Below are positions 28,371 to 37,972 of a stretch of 64,000 nt of DNA, in pieces. Position 1 is the first letter of the stretch, and every line of letters starts with the position of its first letter. A model generated the notes under the pieces. The model saw only the letters and a list, made by a program, of their open reading frames with translations. It was not told the DNA's origin and ran no database searches. A program made the position numbers and the translations under genes. This DNA is from Lysinibacillus sp. B2A1 (lineage in GTDB: Bacteria > Bacillota > Bacilli > Bacillales_A > Planococcaceae): assembly GCA_002973635.1 (NCBI GenBank), contig CP027224.1:816501-880500 (forward strand), written 5' to 3'.

Positions 28371-29516
28371 ATGAAAATAGGCATTGTGGGGAATTACGGC
28401 AATGATAATAATGGTGATGAATCAATATTATACGGCATTCTTCAACAAGTAAAACAAACATTTTCGGTAACTAGTGATGACATTACCGTTTTTAGTAATA
28501 ACACACAACAAACATCCGAGCGTTATGGGGTACATAGCTATCCATTGTATTACAGAAAGAGTAACTTATTCAAAACGTTTATCCATACTTATAAAAATAA
28601 TAAACCATATGTAGCAAATTTTGACCTCCTCATCATTGGTGGAGGTGGTATTTTAATGGATTTCTATAAACGTGAGGCTCACCTGTATGGAGCGTATGCA
28701 ATGATGGCCAAACAAAGTAACATTCCCTACATTATTTACGGATGTGGTGCTGGACCACTCGATACATTTTCTGGAAAAATTAGCATTCGTGCTATGTGTC
28801 GTTATGCAGCAAGTATTTCTGTACGGGATCCTCAGTCTAAAAAGCTATTACAAAGCATTGGGGTAAAAAAGCCAATAGAAGTTATTGGTGATCCTGCCTT
28901 TACATTAAAGGGAGATCGCCATAATTACGCTGAAAAGCCAGTTAAAATAGGGGTATCTGCGGTTCCTTACTATAATGCAAATTATTGGCCAGAAGGAAAT
29001 ATTGAAAAATATGATGCATATGTGACAAGCATGGCAAAAAATTTAGATCATGTAATTTCTGAGCACAATATCCAAATTACTTTTTTTGCCACGAAGTTCC
29101 CACAGGACGTTACTGTAACCAAGGATATTCAGAAGAAAATGCAGCAACGTGAACATACAGTAATTATTGAGGAAAATTTGGTGCCAGAGCGATTACTTGA
29201 AGTAACAGAGGAGCAGGATATTATTATCGGTACGCGTTTGCATTCCCTTATTTTGGCAACGAATTCAGAAACGCCGATTATTGCAATATCCTACCATACA
29301 AAAGTACAAGATTTTATGTCCTTTGTGGGCGCATCAGATCGTTGCTTACAAATGCAGGATTTAAAGGATGATGAGAAGGCACTATCCACATTAGTTGGCA
29401 AATTAAGTAGCGATTGGAAGCAGTCAATTGCAGAGACGAAACAAATTGCTACACAAATTCATAAAGAGGCCATGCATGGTCAGGAATTAATGAAAAAGGC
29501 AGTGACACGTCTATGA
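28371..29516 (+). CDS. csaB: Polysaccharide pyruvyl transferase CsaB
   Basis: 381 residues. N-terminal GNYGNDNNGDESIL and the IIGGGGIL motif, then YGCGAGP, SVRDPQS, and a GT-B-like C-terminal half with GTRLHSLILA. This matches the CsaB branch of pyruvyl transferases, which adds a 4,6-linked pyruvate ketal to the terminal ManNAc of secondary wall polysaccharide. That ketal is the ligand SLH domains recognise, so this gene serves the SLH proteins encoded just upstream. It starts with AAAAGGATG 7 bp before the ATG and overlaps the next gene by 4 bp. Confidence 0.93.
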   Translation: MKIGIVGNYGNDNNGDESILYGILQQVKQTFSVTSDDITVFSNNTQQTSERYGVHSYPLYYRKSNLFKTFIHTYKNNKPYVANFDLLIIGGGGILMDFYKREAHLYGAYAMMAKQSNIPYIIYGCGAGPLDTFSGKISIRAMCRYAASISVRDPQSKKLLQSIGVKKPIEVIGDPAFTLKGDRHNYAEKPVKIGVSAVPYYNANYWPEGNIEKYDAYVTSMAKNLDHVISEHNIQITFFATKFPQDVTVTKDIQKKMQQREHTVIIEENLVPERLLEVTEEQDIIIGTRLHSLILATNSETPIIAISYHTKVQDFMSFVGASDRCLQMQDLKDDEKALSTLVGKLSSDWKQSIAETKQIATQIHKEAMHGQELMKKAVTRL

Positions 29517-30613
29517 AAAAAATACTCGTCATTAGTAATATGTATCCAACATCTGATCATTTATCATTCGGTATTTTTGTGAAAAACCAAGTCACAGCAC
29601 TTGAAAAGGCAGGACTAGATGTAGAAATATCTGTGAATACTAACCCAGCAACAGGCAAGAAAAACACTATTATGAAATATGCAAAATGGGGTTTTTCAAC
29701 ATTGATGAAGGGCTTCAAATATAGAAAATCCATTGATGTCACACATGCACATTATGTGTTTCCCTCTGGTATGCTTTCTTTACTATTGAAGAAAATGTTT
29801 GGTATACCGTTTATTGTGACTGCACATGGTGGCGATATAGAACGTATGGCTAAAAAGAATGCAAGAATTCGCAATTGGACAGCCAGTATTTTGCGGGAAA
29901 GTGAGCACGTTATCGCAGTGGGACCTGTCCTGGCACAACAAATAGAACAAGATTTTGGCATTGAACAGGATAAAATTTCAGTTGTTAGCATGGGGGTCAA
30001 TAGAGAAGTATTCACCAAAGAAAGCCAAACTGCTATACGTACAGAATTACAATTAGCTGCTGAGCCCTTCCGATTTTTATTTGTTGGAAATGTGATTAAG
30101 CAAAAAGGTGTGGAGGAGCTATTACAGGCTTTCCAAATGCTTAAAACAAAGGTATCACGTCCTGTAGAGTTAACGATTGTAGGCTCTAGAAGAGACCAGA
30201 CATTTTACCAATCCCTGCAACCATTAATTAGTGAGGACGTCAAATTTGTAGATCCACTAAAACAACAAGAACTAGTGAAGTGGTTCCAAGCAAGTGATGT
30301 CTTTGTATTACCATCCCATTTAGAAGGGTTTGGATTAGTGGCATTAGAGGCATTAGCAACAGATACACCTGTTATTGCATCAAATGTAGGTGGTCTTGTC
30401 TCTTTGCTTGGGGAAGGCGCAGGGCATTTAGTGGAGCCCGAAAACGCTATGGTTTTATCTGAGGAGATGCTGCGTGCCGTGAACACGCCAAAAGAACAAT
30501 ATATGAATCGTGAAGCAGTCGATAAAGTATTAGCCATTCACGATGAAAAAAATATAACAGCTCGCTGTATAGCGATTTATAAGTCGGCCATTGAAGGTGG
30601 GGATGACTTATGA
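29513..30613 (+). CDS. GT4-family glycosyltransferase
   Basis: 366 residues. The N-terminal acceptor half includes SNMYPTSDHLSFGIFVKNQ and VTAHGGDIERM; the C-terminal half includes FLFVGNVIKQKGVEELL, VLPSHLEGFGLVALEALA and the E-x7-E sugar-nucleotide motif. It is a retaining cytosolic glycosyltransferase. ATGA overlaps at both ends (csaB and the flippase) place it in the csaB operon, so it probably adds a sugar to the secondary wall polysaccharide precursor. Donor and acceptor cannot be read from the sequence. Confidence 0.9.
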   Translation: MKKILVISNMYPTSDHLSFGIFVKNQVTALEKAGLDVEISVNTNPATGKKNTIMKYAKWGFSTLMKGFKYRKSIDVTHAHYVFPSGMLSLLLKKMFGIPFIVTAHGGDIERMAKKNARIRNWTASILRESEHVIAVGPVLAQQIEQDFGIEQDKISVVSMGVNREVFTKESQTAIRTELQLAAEPFRFLFVGNVIKQKGVEELLQAFQMLKTKVSRPVELTIVGSRRDQTFYQSLQPLISEDVKFVDPLKQQELVKWFQASDVFVLPSHLEGFGLVALEALATDTPVIASNVGGLVSLLGEGAGHLVEPENAMVLSEEMLRAVNTPKEQYMNREAVDKVLAIHDEKNITARCIAIYKSAIEGGDDL

Positions 30614-32148
30614 ATAACTTCTTAAAAATAATCGGGGCAGTTACGATTATTAATATTGCATCTCGTGTTTTTGGATTCTTACGCGAAGTAATTATTGGTT
30701 ATCAATATGGCAGTAGCCATGTTGCTGATAGTATTTTTACAGCTTATACAATTCCAAATTTTTTATATCTAGTTGTAGGTGGTGCATTTACTACTGCTGT
30801 TATCACTATTTATAATCGGGAAACAACGGACCGTGCCCTATTTGTTAAACAGTCCTTTACAATTGTATTGTTAACTGTCTCCATAATGACCATTGTAATG
30901 TTAGCATTTACTAATCCGATTATGGATATGTTTAATCAAGCTAAAGACGAAGATGGGAAATTAAGTCAAAGCGATTTAGAGTTAGCTAAAAATCTGTATT
31001 ATTGGATGATGCCTTCATCAATCTTACTCGTATTATCCTCATGGTATAGTGGGTTGCTAAACGCAAATCACAAATTCCATTTGTCTAGTTTTGCCATTTT
31101 AATTTATAATGCAGTTTTTTTATTAATTGCTGTAGTTTTATCTAATATTGAAGCTATCGATGCAGTGGGATATGGGATTAGTGCATTAGTAAGTGCGATA
31201 ATAATGATATACTTCTTAATTGTCGGTTATCGTAAAATGGGTTCATATAAGGTTGGTTTTTCATTTGAACGTAATATGGCATCAAAGCAATTGTGGGTAA
31301 TAATTTTACCGATGATGCTCGGTGGCGCTACAATTCAACTTTATGCATTATTACAGCGTGTTTTTGCAGGGATGTTATCTGAAGGGGCAGTAGCTGCTGT
31401 AAACTATGCCTCAAGACTTATGCAATTTCCGCAAGCAATTTTAATTACAGCTGTAACGACTGTTATCTTTCCAATTTTGAGTAAAAAAGAGGCAGAGAAT
31501 GACCATGCTTCTATTAAAAGCTTATACTCCAAAGGTTTACATTATCTATTGTTGTTGCTTTATCCTGTAACAATCTACTCATATTTTTATGCAGAGAATC
31601 TTATACAAGTTGTTTATCAAAGAGGTAGTTTTGATGAACTTTCAACTGCAATTACAACACCAGTAATGGCAATCTTCTGTTTATCGATGTATTTCTTAGC
31701 TGCAAACATGTATGTAACACGCTTTTATTATGCAAAGGGTGACTCAATAGCACCGGTTATCTTCAGCTTAATAAATGTATTCGTAGTTAACATTGCCGTT
31801 ATTATGCTGTTTGTCGATAAATATGGGGCAGAGGCAATTGCATGGGGTACTTTAGTGAGTTCGGTAACAAACTTTATTATGCTTATTGTTTATGCAGCCT
31901 ATAAGTATGACTTGAAAATGGGGATTTTTAGCAAAGAGCTTCAATTTTTCAGAGCAGTTCCACCAATGATTATTATCACGATTGTTTTGTATTATTCAAG
32001 TAAGTTTTTAATATTTGACAACAGATATATAACGTTCATTATAAGCCTTGTTATATTTAGTGCAGTGGTAGTTGGCTCTTACTTATTATTTGGAGTAAAG
32101 GAAGTCAAAGAATTTAGTGACAAGCTAAAAAGAAAATTTTTAAAATAA
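30610..32148 (+). CDS. murJ: MurJ/MviN-type lipid-linked oligosaccharide flippase
   Basis: 512 residues with about 14 membrane segments. The N-terminal SRVFGFLREVIIGYQYG and PNFLYLVVGGAF are family signatures. It overlaps the GT4 stop by 4 bp. MurJ flips lipid II; in this operon it may instead carry the wall-polysaccharide intermediate, since Bacillales usually have other lipid II flippases. The gene symbol marks the family, not a proven substrate. Confidence 0.85.
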   Translation: MNNFLKIIGAVTIINIASRVFGFLREVIIGYQYGSSHVADSIFTAYTIPNFLYLVVGGAFTTAVITIYNRETTDRALFVKQSFTIVLLTVSIMTIVMLAFTNPIMDMFNQAKDEDGKLSQSDLELAKNLYYWMMPSSILLVLSSWYSGLLNANHKFHLSSFAILIYNAVFLLIAVVLSNIEAIDAVGYGISALVSAIIMIYFLIVGYRKMGSYKVGFSFERNMASKQLWVIILPMMLGGATIQLYALLQRVFAGMLSEGAVAAVNYASRLMQFPQAILITAVTTVIFPILSKKEAENDHASIKSLYSKGLHYLLLLLYPVTIYSYFYAENLIQVVYQRGSFDELSTAITTPVMAIFCLSMYFLAANMYVTRFYYAKGDSIAPVIFSLINVFVVNIAVIMLFVDKYGAEAIAWGTLVSSVTNFIMLIVYAAYKYDLKMGIFSKELQFFRAVPPMIIITIVLYYSSKFLIFDNRYITFIISLVIFSAVVVGSYLLFGVKEVKEFSDKLKRKFLK

Positions 32149-32156
32149 TAAAGTTG

Positions 32157-32195
32157 TGGGTATCCAAGAATTCATTCAAGGATACCCATTTTTGT
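32157..32195 (+). terminator. Terminator of the csaB operon
   Basis: TGGGTATCC (32157-32165) and GGATACCCA (32180-32188), then ATTTTTG. Confidence 0.88.
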
Positions 32196-32417
32196 TTCGC
32201 ACTTCATTATAAACCTTATCCTCTATACTTGTTAGTAAATGTTCTGAAAAATTGTCATATTCATAATATTTTATAGTAAAAAAATAGGGTCTGTATTATA
32301 ATTAATTTTATTCAGAGTCATGGATGTTTTGTGAATATGCAAGGAATTTAGCATTAGTTTGCATTTAAAGTAAAGCTCAGAGAATATATCTACACAAACA
32401 AAGATAAGGTGGAAAGT

Positions 32418-33017
32418 ATGGCAAGAGGTAGAAAGATTAATTCGAATGGTGAACGGAGTAAACAGTTATTGCTTGAAAAAGCGATGGACCTATTTTCTAT
32501 GAAAGGTTATTATGAGACAAAAATAAGTGATATTGTAAAGGCAGCGAATGTTACACAGCCTACTTTTTATTTATATTTTGAAAGTAAGGACTCTCTCTAT
32601 AACAATCTGAATGAAAAATTTCTGTATGAATTTAATCAAATTATGAATAAATCATCAGAACAAGTTGAAAAGGGATTCGCAGGCTTTATAAGAGCATTAG
32701 AGCAAAAAATAACACTGATCTTCATCTACATAATCGAAAATCCAACATTAACGAAAATAGGCTTTTTAGAATCGACTCAGTCACATTTAGTTAAATCTCA
32801 ACTTTCAGAGCATTTTCTTCATCTTATCAATCTGCATGATTGTCTTCACATATTACAATCTTATAGAGTTGACAGTTTAATAATGGTAGATAGTTTTGTG
32901 GGGTCCTTAGACCGTTTAATAGTAACTCATTTGTTTGAACAAAAAAAGCAGCCAGCCGATTTAGCAAAAGATGTGATTCATTTATATTTTTTGAGAGATT
33001 ATTCTGGAAACACATAG
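32418..33017 (+). CDS. TetR-family transcriptional regulator
   Basis: 199 residues. N-terminal HTH (~14-60; AMDLFSMKGYYETKISDIVKAANV, then QPTFYLYFESKDSL), the standard TetR DNA-binding unit, followed by an all-helical ligand domain. The ATG at 32418 has AAGGTGG 5 bp upstream and is preferred over the GTG at 32409. Its targets are not evident; the protease and transporter downstream point the other way. Confidence 0.9.
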   Translation: MARGRKINSNGERSKQLLLEKAMDLFSMKGYYETKISDIVKAANVTQPTFYLYFESKDSLYNNLNEKFLYEFNQIMNKSSEQVEKGFAGFIRALEQKITLIFIYIIENPTLTKIGFLESTQSHLVKSQLSEHFLHLINLHDCLHILQSYRVDSLIMVDSFVGSLDRLIVTHLFEQKKQPADLAKDVIHLYFLRDYSGNT

Positions 33018-33056
33018 AAAAATCCCCTCATCTATAAAGATGAGCAGGATTTTTTA
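33018..33056. terminator. Bidirectional terminator
   Basis: AAAATCC-CCTCATC pairs with GATGAG-C-AGGATTTT; A and T runs serve both converging genes. Confidence 0.88.
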
Positions 33057-34439
33057 ATTTTTCACTGAAATATGCAAATAAATACCTTTTTGAAGCTTAT
33101 TGCCTGTTTGTTGTTGAACAGATGGATGTACAAGAAGCATATATTCTTGTCCGCTGTTTAGTGGTTGGGATGGCGTCACAAGTAATGATTGGCCATCAAC
33201 TTTTGTAGTGATTGGTACCTCATTACCACCTAAAGCAACTAGTTGTACACTGCCATCAACAATTTTAGATGTGAGTACTTGTGAAAATTTCACTGTAAAT
33301 GTTTTAGTATTTGATACATTTTCGAAGCTTGTAAGCTCTTTATAATCTACATATTGTTCCTTTAGTGCATCATAATGAGCCTGGAAAATAGGTGCTGTCT
33401 TCGTTGTGATGTTCGGTTTGACACCTACTTCATTAATTGTTTGTCCTAAAGGACCTGTAAATTTCCCAACAGTCAGCTTTAAATAGCTTCCATCGTGTAG
33501 TTCAAAAAAGCCCTGCATAGCTCCTTTTCCGTAAGTTGTTTCCCCATATAAAATAGCAGCTTGTTGATCTTGTAAAGTAGCGGCTAGCATCTCAGAGGCA
33601 CTGGCACTATAGCGATTAACTAGAATACGGGTATTAGCAGGGAATTTTTCATTTTGGCGAACTGCTCGAATTTCATAAGAGGCATGTGCTTCCTCAAGTA
33701 AATAGGCAATTTTTGCTTTTGAGAAAAGTCCTGTAATTTCCTCAGCTGTTTCTACATAGCCCCCACCATTGTTTTGTAAATCTAAGATAAAGGAAGTCGC
33801 ACCACGTTGCTTTAATTGAATAAGTGCATCTTTTACAAGTTTCGCCCCGTCCTCTGAGAAAGAAGACATGGCAATATAACCTACATCTCCGAATAATAAT
33901 TCAGATTCTACATTTGGTAAGGTAAATTTTTTTCGTGTAATGGATTTAGTGGAAGTCTTACCATTTGCATTTTGCAATGTGATATCGACTTTAGTACCTT
34001 CATCGCCAATTAATAGGGATGAGGCTTCTTGCGTTGAGCGTCCTACGACAGATTGATCATTAATTTCGGTAATGACGTCGCCAGCCATGACACCAGCTTC
34101 AGAAGCACCGCTATTGTCAATTACCTGTAAAATATGAATACCATCCTCATGTTCCTCAATGATAACACCAATACCAATTGTTGCTAGGTTAATGCTATTC
34201 ATAAATTCTTCAAATTCCTGTTTCGTAAAATACGTGGAATAAGGGTCTAACATATCAATCATTTCAGGAATTGTTTGTGCGTTTTGCAACTCACCTTTAA
34301 TCGTACCAACATAATTTTCTTTAATAATCTCCTTGATTTCCTTTACAAGCGGTTGTTCATTGCTGGCTGCTTGCGTGTTGGTAAATGGAATGATGAAGAA
34401 GCTTAGCAAAAATACGAAAGACCACACTATTTTTTTCAT
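33054..34439 (-). CDS. S41-family (CtpA-like) serine protease with PDZ and C-terminal Ig-like domain
   Basis: 461 residues. Signal peptide to TQA-A (~25), N-terminal helical part (~30-90), PDZ domain (~95-170; GVMAGDVITEIN), S41 protease core (~185-355) with the Ser/Lys dyad in SASASEMLA and TYGKGAMQG, and a C-terminal SbsA/Big_5-like beta domain (~365-461). Such enzymes trim C-termini of exported proteins. The extra Ig-like domain is not part of the ordinary CtpA layout and suggests it sits at the cell surface. Confidence 0.88.
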   Translation of the reverse strand: MKKIVWSFVFLLSFFIIPFTNTQAASNEQPLVKEIKEIIKENYVGTIKGELQNAQTIPEMIDMLDPYSTYFTKQEFEEFMNSINLATIGIGVIIEEHEDGIHILQVIDNSGASEAGVMAGDVITEINDQSVVGRSTQEASSLLIGDEGTKVDITLQNANGKTSTKSITRKKFTLPNVESELLFGDVGYIAMSSFSEDGAKLVKDALIQLKQRGATSFILDLQNNGGGYVETAEEITGLFSKAKIAYLLEEAHASYEIRAVRQNEKFPANTRILVNRYSASASEMLAATLQDQQAAILYGETTYGKGAMQGFFELHDGSYLKLTVGKFTGPLGQTINEVGVKPNITTKTAPIFQAHYDALKEQYVDYKELTSFENVSNTKTFTVKFSQVLTSKIVDGSVQLVALGGNEVPITTKVDGQSLLVTPSQPLNSGQEYMLLVHPSVQQQTGNKLQKGIYLHISVKN

Positions 34440-34537
34440 AGGACACCTCTTTTCTAATATCTATAAGTATACATGAATTTCCATATAACAGCGAATAGGA
34501 AAGAGGTAGTTTAGTAGAACCTCATATGAAGAAGATT

Positions 34538-35857
34538 CTAGTTTTTTAGAATTTTATGAATAATCAAGCCGATAAGAGCACCAATTAATGCGGGTACAAG
34601 CCATCCGAGATTTTGCTCATAAAAAGGTAGAACTTTTAAAATTCTCTCATATAGTGATATTTTTATATCCATTTCCTTAAAACCATCATACAAACTAACA
34701 AAAAATGTTGGAATTAATGCTAGAATGTAAACAATTTGCCCATTTTTAAAGAAGTTATCAAAAAGTGATAATACCATTAACACCATTGCCAATGGATAGA
34801 TAATTAATAAAACGGGCAGAGATGCACTGATAATTGTGGAAAGACCAACGTTTGTAATTGCCATACTCACAATAGTGAAAACGATTAAAAACGTTTTATA
34901 TGAAATTTTCGGAAATAGCTTGTTAAAATATTGAGCATTAGCAGTAAGTAAACCTACAGCTGTCGAGATACAAGCTAGTAAAATAGTAATAGATAAAATA
35001 ACATTTCCTAGTCTACCAAATAGGGCCTCTGCTGATTTTGCAATAATATTTCCGCCATTATCTAAAGCGCCAATTGCATCAATACTTGTGTTTCCAATAT
35101 GGCCAAGTGAGATGTAAACAAATGATAAACCAAGAGCAGCTACAACGCCTGCAAATACTGTTGTATTAACCTGCTTTCTCCTATCATACATACCCATGCC
35201 CTGCAATGCTTGTAAGATAACGATACCGAAAACAAGCGCACTTAGTACATCCATTGTTAAATAGCCTTGTACAAAACCTTCAGCAAAAGGGGTTACTGTG
35301 TATTTTCCAACAGCATTGCCTGCTTCACCCATTGGTGAAATAAAGCTTTTAACTGCTAATAATAAAATAACAGCCAAGAGTGCTGGTGTTAGTATTTTAC
35401 CTACGCGATCTACAAGCTTTGAAGGATTGATGGCTAAATACAGTATTAAAGCAAAAAATAAGACAGAGGTAATGAATAGCGGTGCCCAATGATCTGTTAC
35501 TGCCTCTGGAAGAAAAGGGACAATCCCTATTTCATACGATACGGATCCTGTACGTGGAACTGCAAAAAATGGTCCAATCGCTAAATAAACAATGGACGTA
35601 AAAATAATGCCAAATGTAGGGCTTACACGGTTAGCGAGCAATTGCAAGTCACCGCCAGCTTTTGCTACAGCAACTATTGCTAGTAGTGGTAAACCAACAC
35701 CTGTTATTAAAAATCCAATCATTGCTGATAGGATATGCTCACCAGCCTGTTGACCCAATAACGGTGGAAAGATTATATTTCCAGCTCCTAAAAACAAGGC
35801 AAATAGAAGTAAACCCACTGCTAAATTTTCTTTGATGAAAAGCATGATGTTTTTCAT
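34538..35857 (-). CDS. brnQ: Branched-chain amino acid:cation symporter BrnQ
   Basis: 439 residues, about 12 membrane segments, with the family opening LFLGAGNIIFPPLLGQQAGE and FAVPRTGSVSYEIG. It imports Leu, Ile and Val with Na+ or H+. The ATG at 35857 is chosen because AAAGGAG precedes it by 11 bp and it gives the family's normal length. I looked for a T-box leader and saw none. Confidence 0.93.
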   Translation of the reverse strand: MKNIMLFIKENLAVGLLLFALFLGAGNIIFPPLLGQQAGEHILSAMIGFLITGVGLPLLAIVAVAKAGGDLQLLANRVSPTFGIIFTSIVYLAIGPFFAVPRTGSVSYEIGIVPFLPEAVTDHWAPLFITSVLFFALILYLAINPSKLVDRVGKILTPALLAVILLLAVKSFISPMGEAGNAVGKYTVTPFAEGFVQGYLTMDVLSALVFGIVILQALQGMGMYDRRKQVNTTVFAGVVAALGLSFVYISLGHIGNTSIDAIGALDNGGNIIAKSAEALFGRLGNVILSITILLACISTAVGLLTANAQYFNKLFPKISYKTFLIVFTIVSMAITNVGLSTIISASLPVLLIIYPLAMVLMVLSLFDNFFKNGQIVYILALIPTFFVSLYDGFKEMDIKISLYERILKVLPFYEQNLGWLVPALIGALIGLIIHKILKN

Positions 35858-36107
35858 AAAATTTAAAACTCCTTTAATATTGAAAAAATTAAACTTTCTA
35901 AAAATTTTAAATACAGAAGTGTATGTTACCATATGAAGTCTAATCTTGCAATTATAATACTATTGTAATATAGTCGGAATCTGTCGTTTCCTATAGGTTT
36001 GATAGATTGTTTGAAAAATAGTCAGTATTTCCGATTTCTGAACAATTAAATATCTAGTATGATAGACACACAAGGAAATATTTTAGCATGAACGGAGGCA
36101 ATTGGGT

Positions 36108-37022
36108 ATGCAAAAATCAAAAAAGTGGAGAATCCTTGCTTTAAGCACTATCGCTACTTCATTTTTCGCATTACAAAATGCAGAAGCAGCATCATATACT
36201 GTACAAAAAGGGGATACCCTATCTAAAATCGCCCAAAACCATCAAGTAACTATACAAGATATCAAAAAATGGAATAATCTAACGAAGGATACGATTTATG
36301 TAGCCCAAAAGCTAGAGATTACAAAGCAACCTTCGAATCAAGAGGTGAAACCATCAAATCCATCGACATCGACAGCAAAGCCAGTAACACCATCAAAGCC
36401 TATTAGTACTTCCTACACAGTTGTTAAAGGTGACACATTATCAAAGATTGCTAAGCAATATAATGTGACCTTAAAAGAGCTTAAGGATTGGAATGAATTA
36501 ACAACAGATGCTATTTACATTGGACAAGTGTTAAAGGTGTCTCCTGTTGCATCCATCCCTGAGGGTGAAACAATACATAATAATATGACTTCAAATACGG
36601 GAGCGCCTTCAAAGGTAACAACAAAGGATCCAGCATTGAGTGGACAAGTCATCTATACGAAAACAATTGAGTTGGCCAATCTGTTGGTGGGAACACCATA
36701 TCTTTATGGCGGTAACACTCCTGAGGGGCTGGACTGTAGTGGTTTAATTTTCTATGCCTTTAATCAAAGTGGATTAAAAATTGGAAGAGATAGTAGTGAG
36801 GGGTATTTTTATGGGAATACATCACATGTTAAAACCCCAGTAGCTGGAGATTTAGTATTTTTTGAGAACACGTATAAAGAAGGAATATCTCATATGGGTA
36901 TTTATCTTGGAAATAATAAATTTATTCATGCAGGAACAGATGGTGTTGAAATTTCTGATGTAACATACTCTTACTGGTCTAGCAGATTAGTCGCATATAA
37001 ACGATTTGATTTATTAAAGTAA
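36108..37022 (+). CDS. Peptidoglycan endopeptidase, two LysM and one NlpC/P60 domain
   Basis: 304 residues. Signal peptide to AEA-A (~28), LysM 1 (~29-73, YTVQKGDTLSKIA), Ser/Thr/Pro linker, LysM 2 (~102-147), linker, NlpC/P60 (~185-300). Catalytic Cys is in DCSGLIFY, His in ISHMGIY and a second His in FIHAG. The layout matches LytE/LytF/CwlS-type DL-endopeptidases, which bind glycan through LysM and separate or elongate cells. The ATG at 36108 has GGAGG 9 bp upstream. Confidence 0.93.
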   Translation: MQKSKKWRILALSTIATSFFALQNAEAASYTVQKGDTLSKIAQNHQVTIQDIKKWNNLTKDTIYVAQKLEITKQPSNQEVKPSNPSTSTAKPVTPSKPISTSYTVVKGDTLSKIAKQYNVTLKELKDWNELTTDAIYIGQVLKVSPVASIPEGETIHNNMTSNTGAPSKVTTKDPALSGQVIYTKTIELANLLVGTPYLYGGNTPEGLDCSGLIFYAFNQSGLKIGRDSSEGYFYGNTSHVKTPVAGDLVFFENTYKEGISHMGIYLGNNKFIHAGTDGVEISDVTYSYWSSRLVAYKRFDLLK

Positions 37023-37065
37023 AAAAATCCTCTTATTCTTTGATGAAAGAATAAGAGGATTTTTG
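37021..37065. terminator. Strong bidirectional terminator
   Basis: AAAATCCTCTTATTCTTT and AAAGAATAAGAGGATTTT with a 4-nt loop. It ends both the hydrolase (+) and slaP (-). Confidence 0.93.
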
Positions 37066-37069
37066 CTTT

Positions 37070-37972
37070 TTATTGTGTTACACGTGCTGTCCAACGAGAA
37101 AGATCTGCACCTTTTGGGTTAACCAGCTGTGGCGGGAAAATGAATGTCCACGGCTTTGTAGAGTTAGGCTGAACAGTTAAAACAGGTTCCATATTAAAGG
37201 AGCCTTTAGCGATTTGTTTACCTCTGGCATCGATTATTTCTAAAGGAAGCTGTTCAAGATTAATAGCTTTACTATGGCCATTACGAATAAAGATGGAAAC
37301 ATTTAAACTTCCGTTGTTAGCGAACTTAGCTTGGAGTCCAGTGAAGTTGACTTCTGTTTCACCTAACTTAGGCAATGTTTTGACGATTTTAGCAAGCTCT
37401 TCTTTTTGTGCATCTGGCAATTGTTTTTCCCATGTTGGGTCCAACTCAAGCTGATGTTCACGTAATGAAACGAGATTAAAGGCTAATTTCCAGCCCTCTT
37501 CAGGTATTTCATCGACTTTGATTGTTGATTTTTCAAATTCAAATACCCATGGGCGAGCACTTTCAGCAGGGATTGTACCCAGTGCCTTAAAGTCGAACCT
37601 TTTCGTTGCTACTAGCTCATCATTTTTATCCATGATGAATAGCTCAATTTCACCTAGCTCAATTTCTTCAGCTAATGAAGAGCGGAAAAATGCACGTACT
37701 AACCATTTTCCAGTACGTGGGTCTGGATCAATACTAATAGAAGAAAGAGATAATTGGTTAGGCTTTAACGGCTCTAATTCATTTGCAAGGAAGTTAAAGA
37801 TATATTTCTGCTCTTGCGGAACGTCCCAATCTGGATGAAATGACAATTTCGTTTCAACATCGCGATCATCGTCTGTATTTTCTACCTTGATATTTTCTAG
37901 TAAATCTTTGGAATCAATTGTATTTTCTTGCCCAAGCTTATCGGACTTTTTAAAGAATGAGAATAGACCCAT
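37070..37972 (-). CDS. slaP: Accessory Sec system S-layer assembly protein SlaP
   Basis: 300 residues without signal peptide, containing two related SLAP-type segments (~70-170 and ~195-300), each with WxV/F...SLAEEI or HSKAINL followed by ELFI/LEII and a P-W-x-F-x-F turn. This duplicated domain is characteristic of SlaP, which in Bacillus anthracis works with SecA2 to secrete the S-layer proteins Sap and EA1. The start overlaps the secA2 stop by one base (TAATG), so the pair is translationally coupled. Identification rests on the architecture plus the secA2 partner. Confidence 0.88.
   Translation of the reverse strand: MGLFSFFKKSDKLGQENTIDSKDLLENIKVENTDDDRDVETKLSFHPDWDVPQEQKYIFNFLANELEPLKPNQLSLSSISIDPDPRTGKWLVRAFFRSSLAEEIELGEIELFIMDKNDELVATKRFDFKALGTIPAESARPWVFEFEKSTIKVDEIPEEGWKLAFNLVSLREHQLELDPTWEKQLPDAQKEELAKIVKTLPKLGETEVNFTGLQAKFANNGSLNVSIFIRNGHSKAINLEQLPLEIIDARGKQIAKGSFNMEPVLTVQPNSTKPWTFIFPPQLVNPKGADLSRWTARVTQ

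Noticed and set aside
35858..36100. T-box or other leader riboswitch before brnQ
   Set aside because: No specifier stem, no T-box sequence TGGNACC-like motif and no terminator in the leader.
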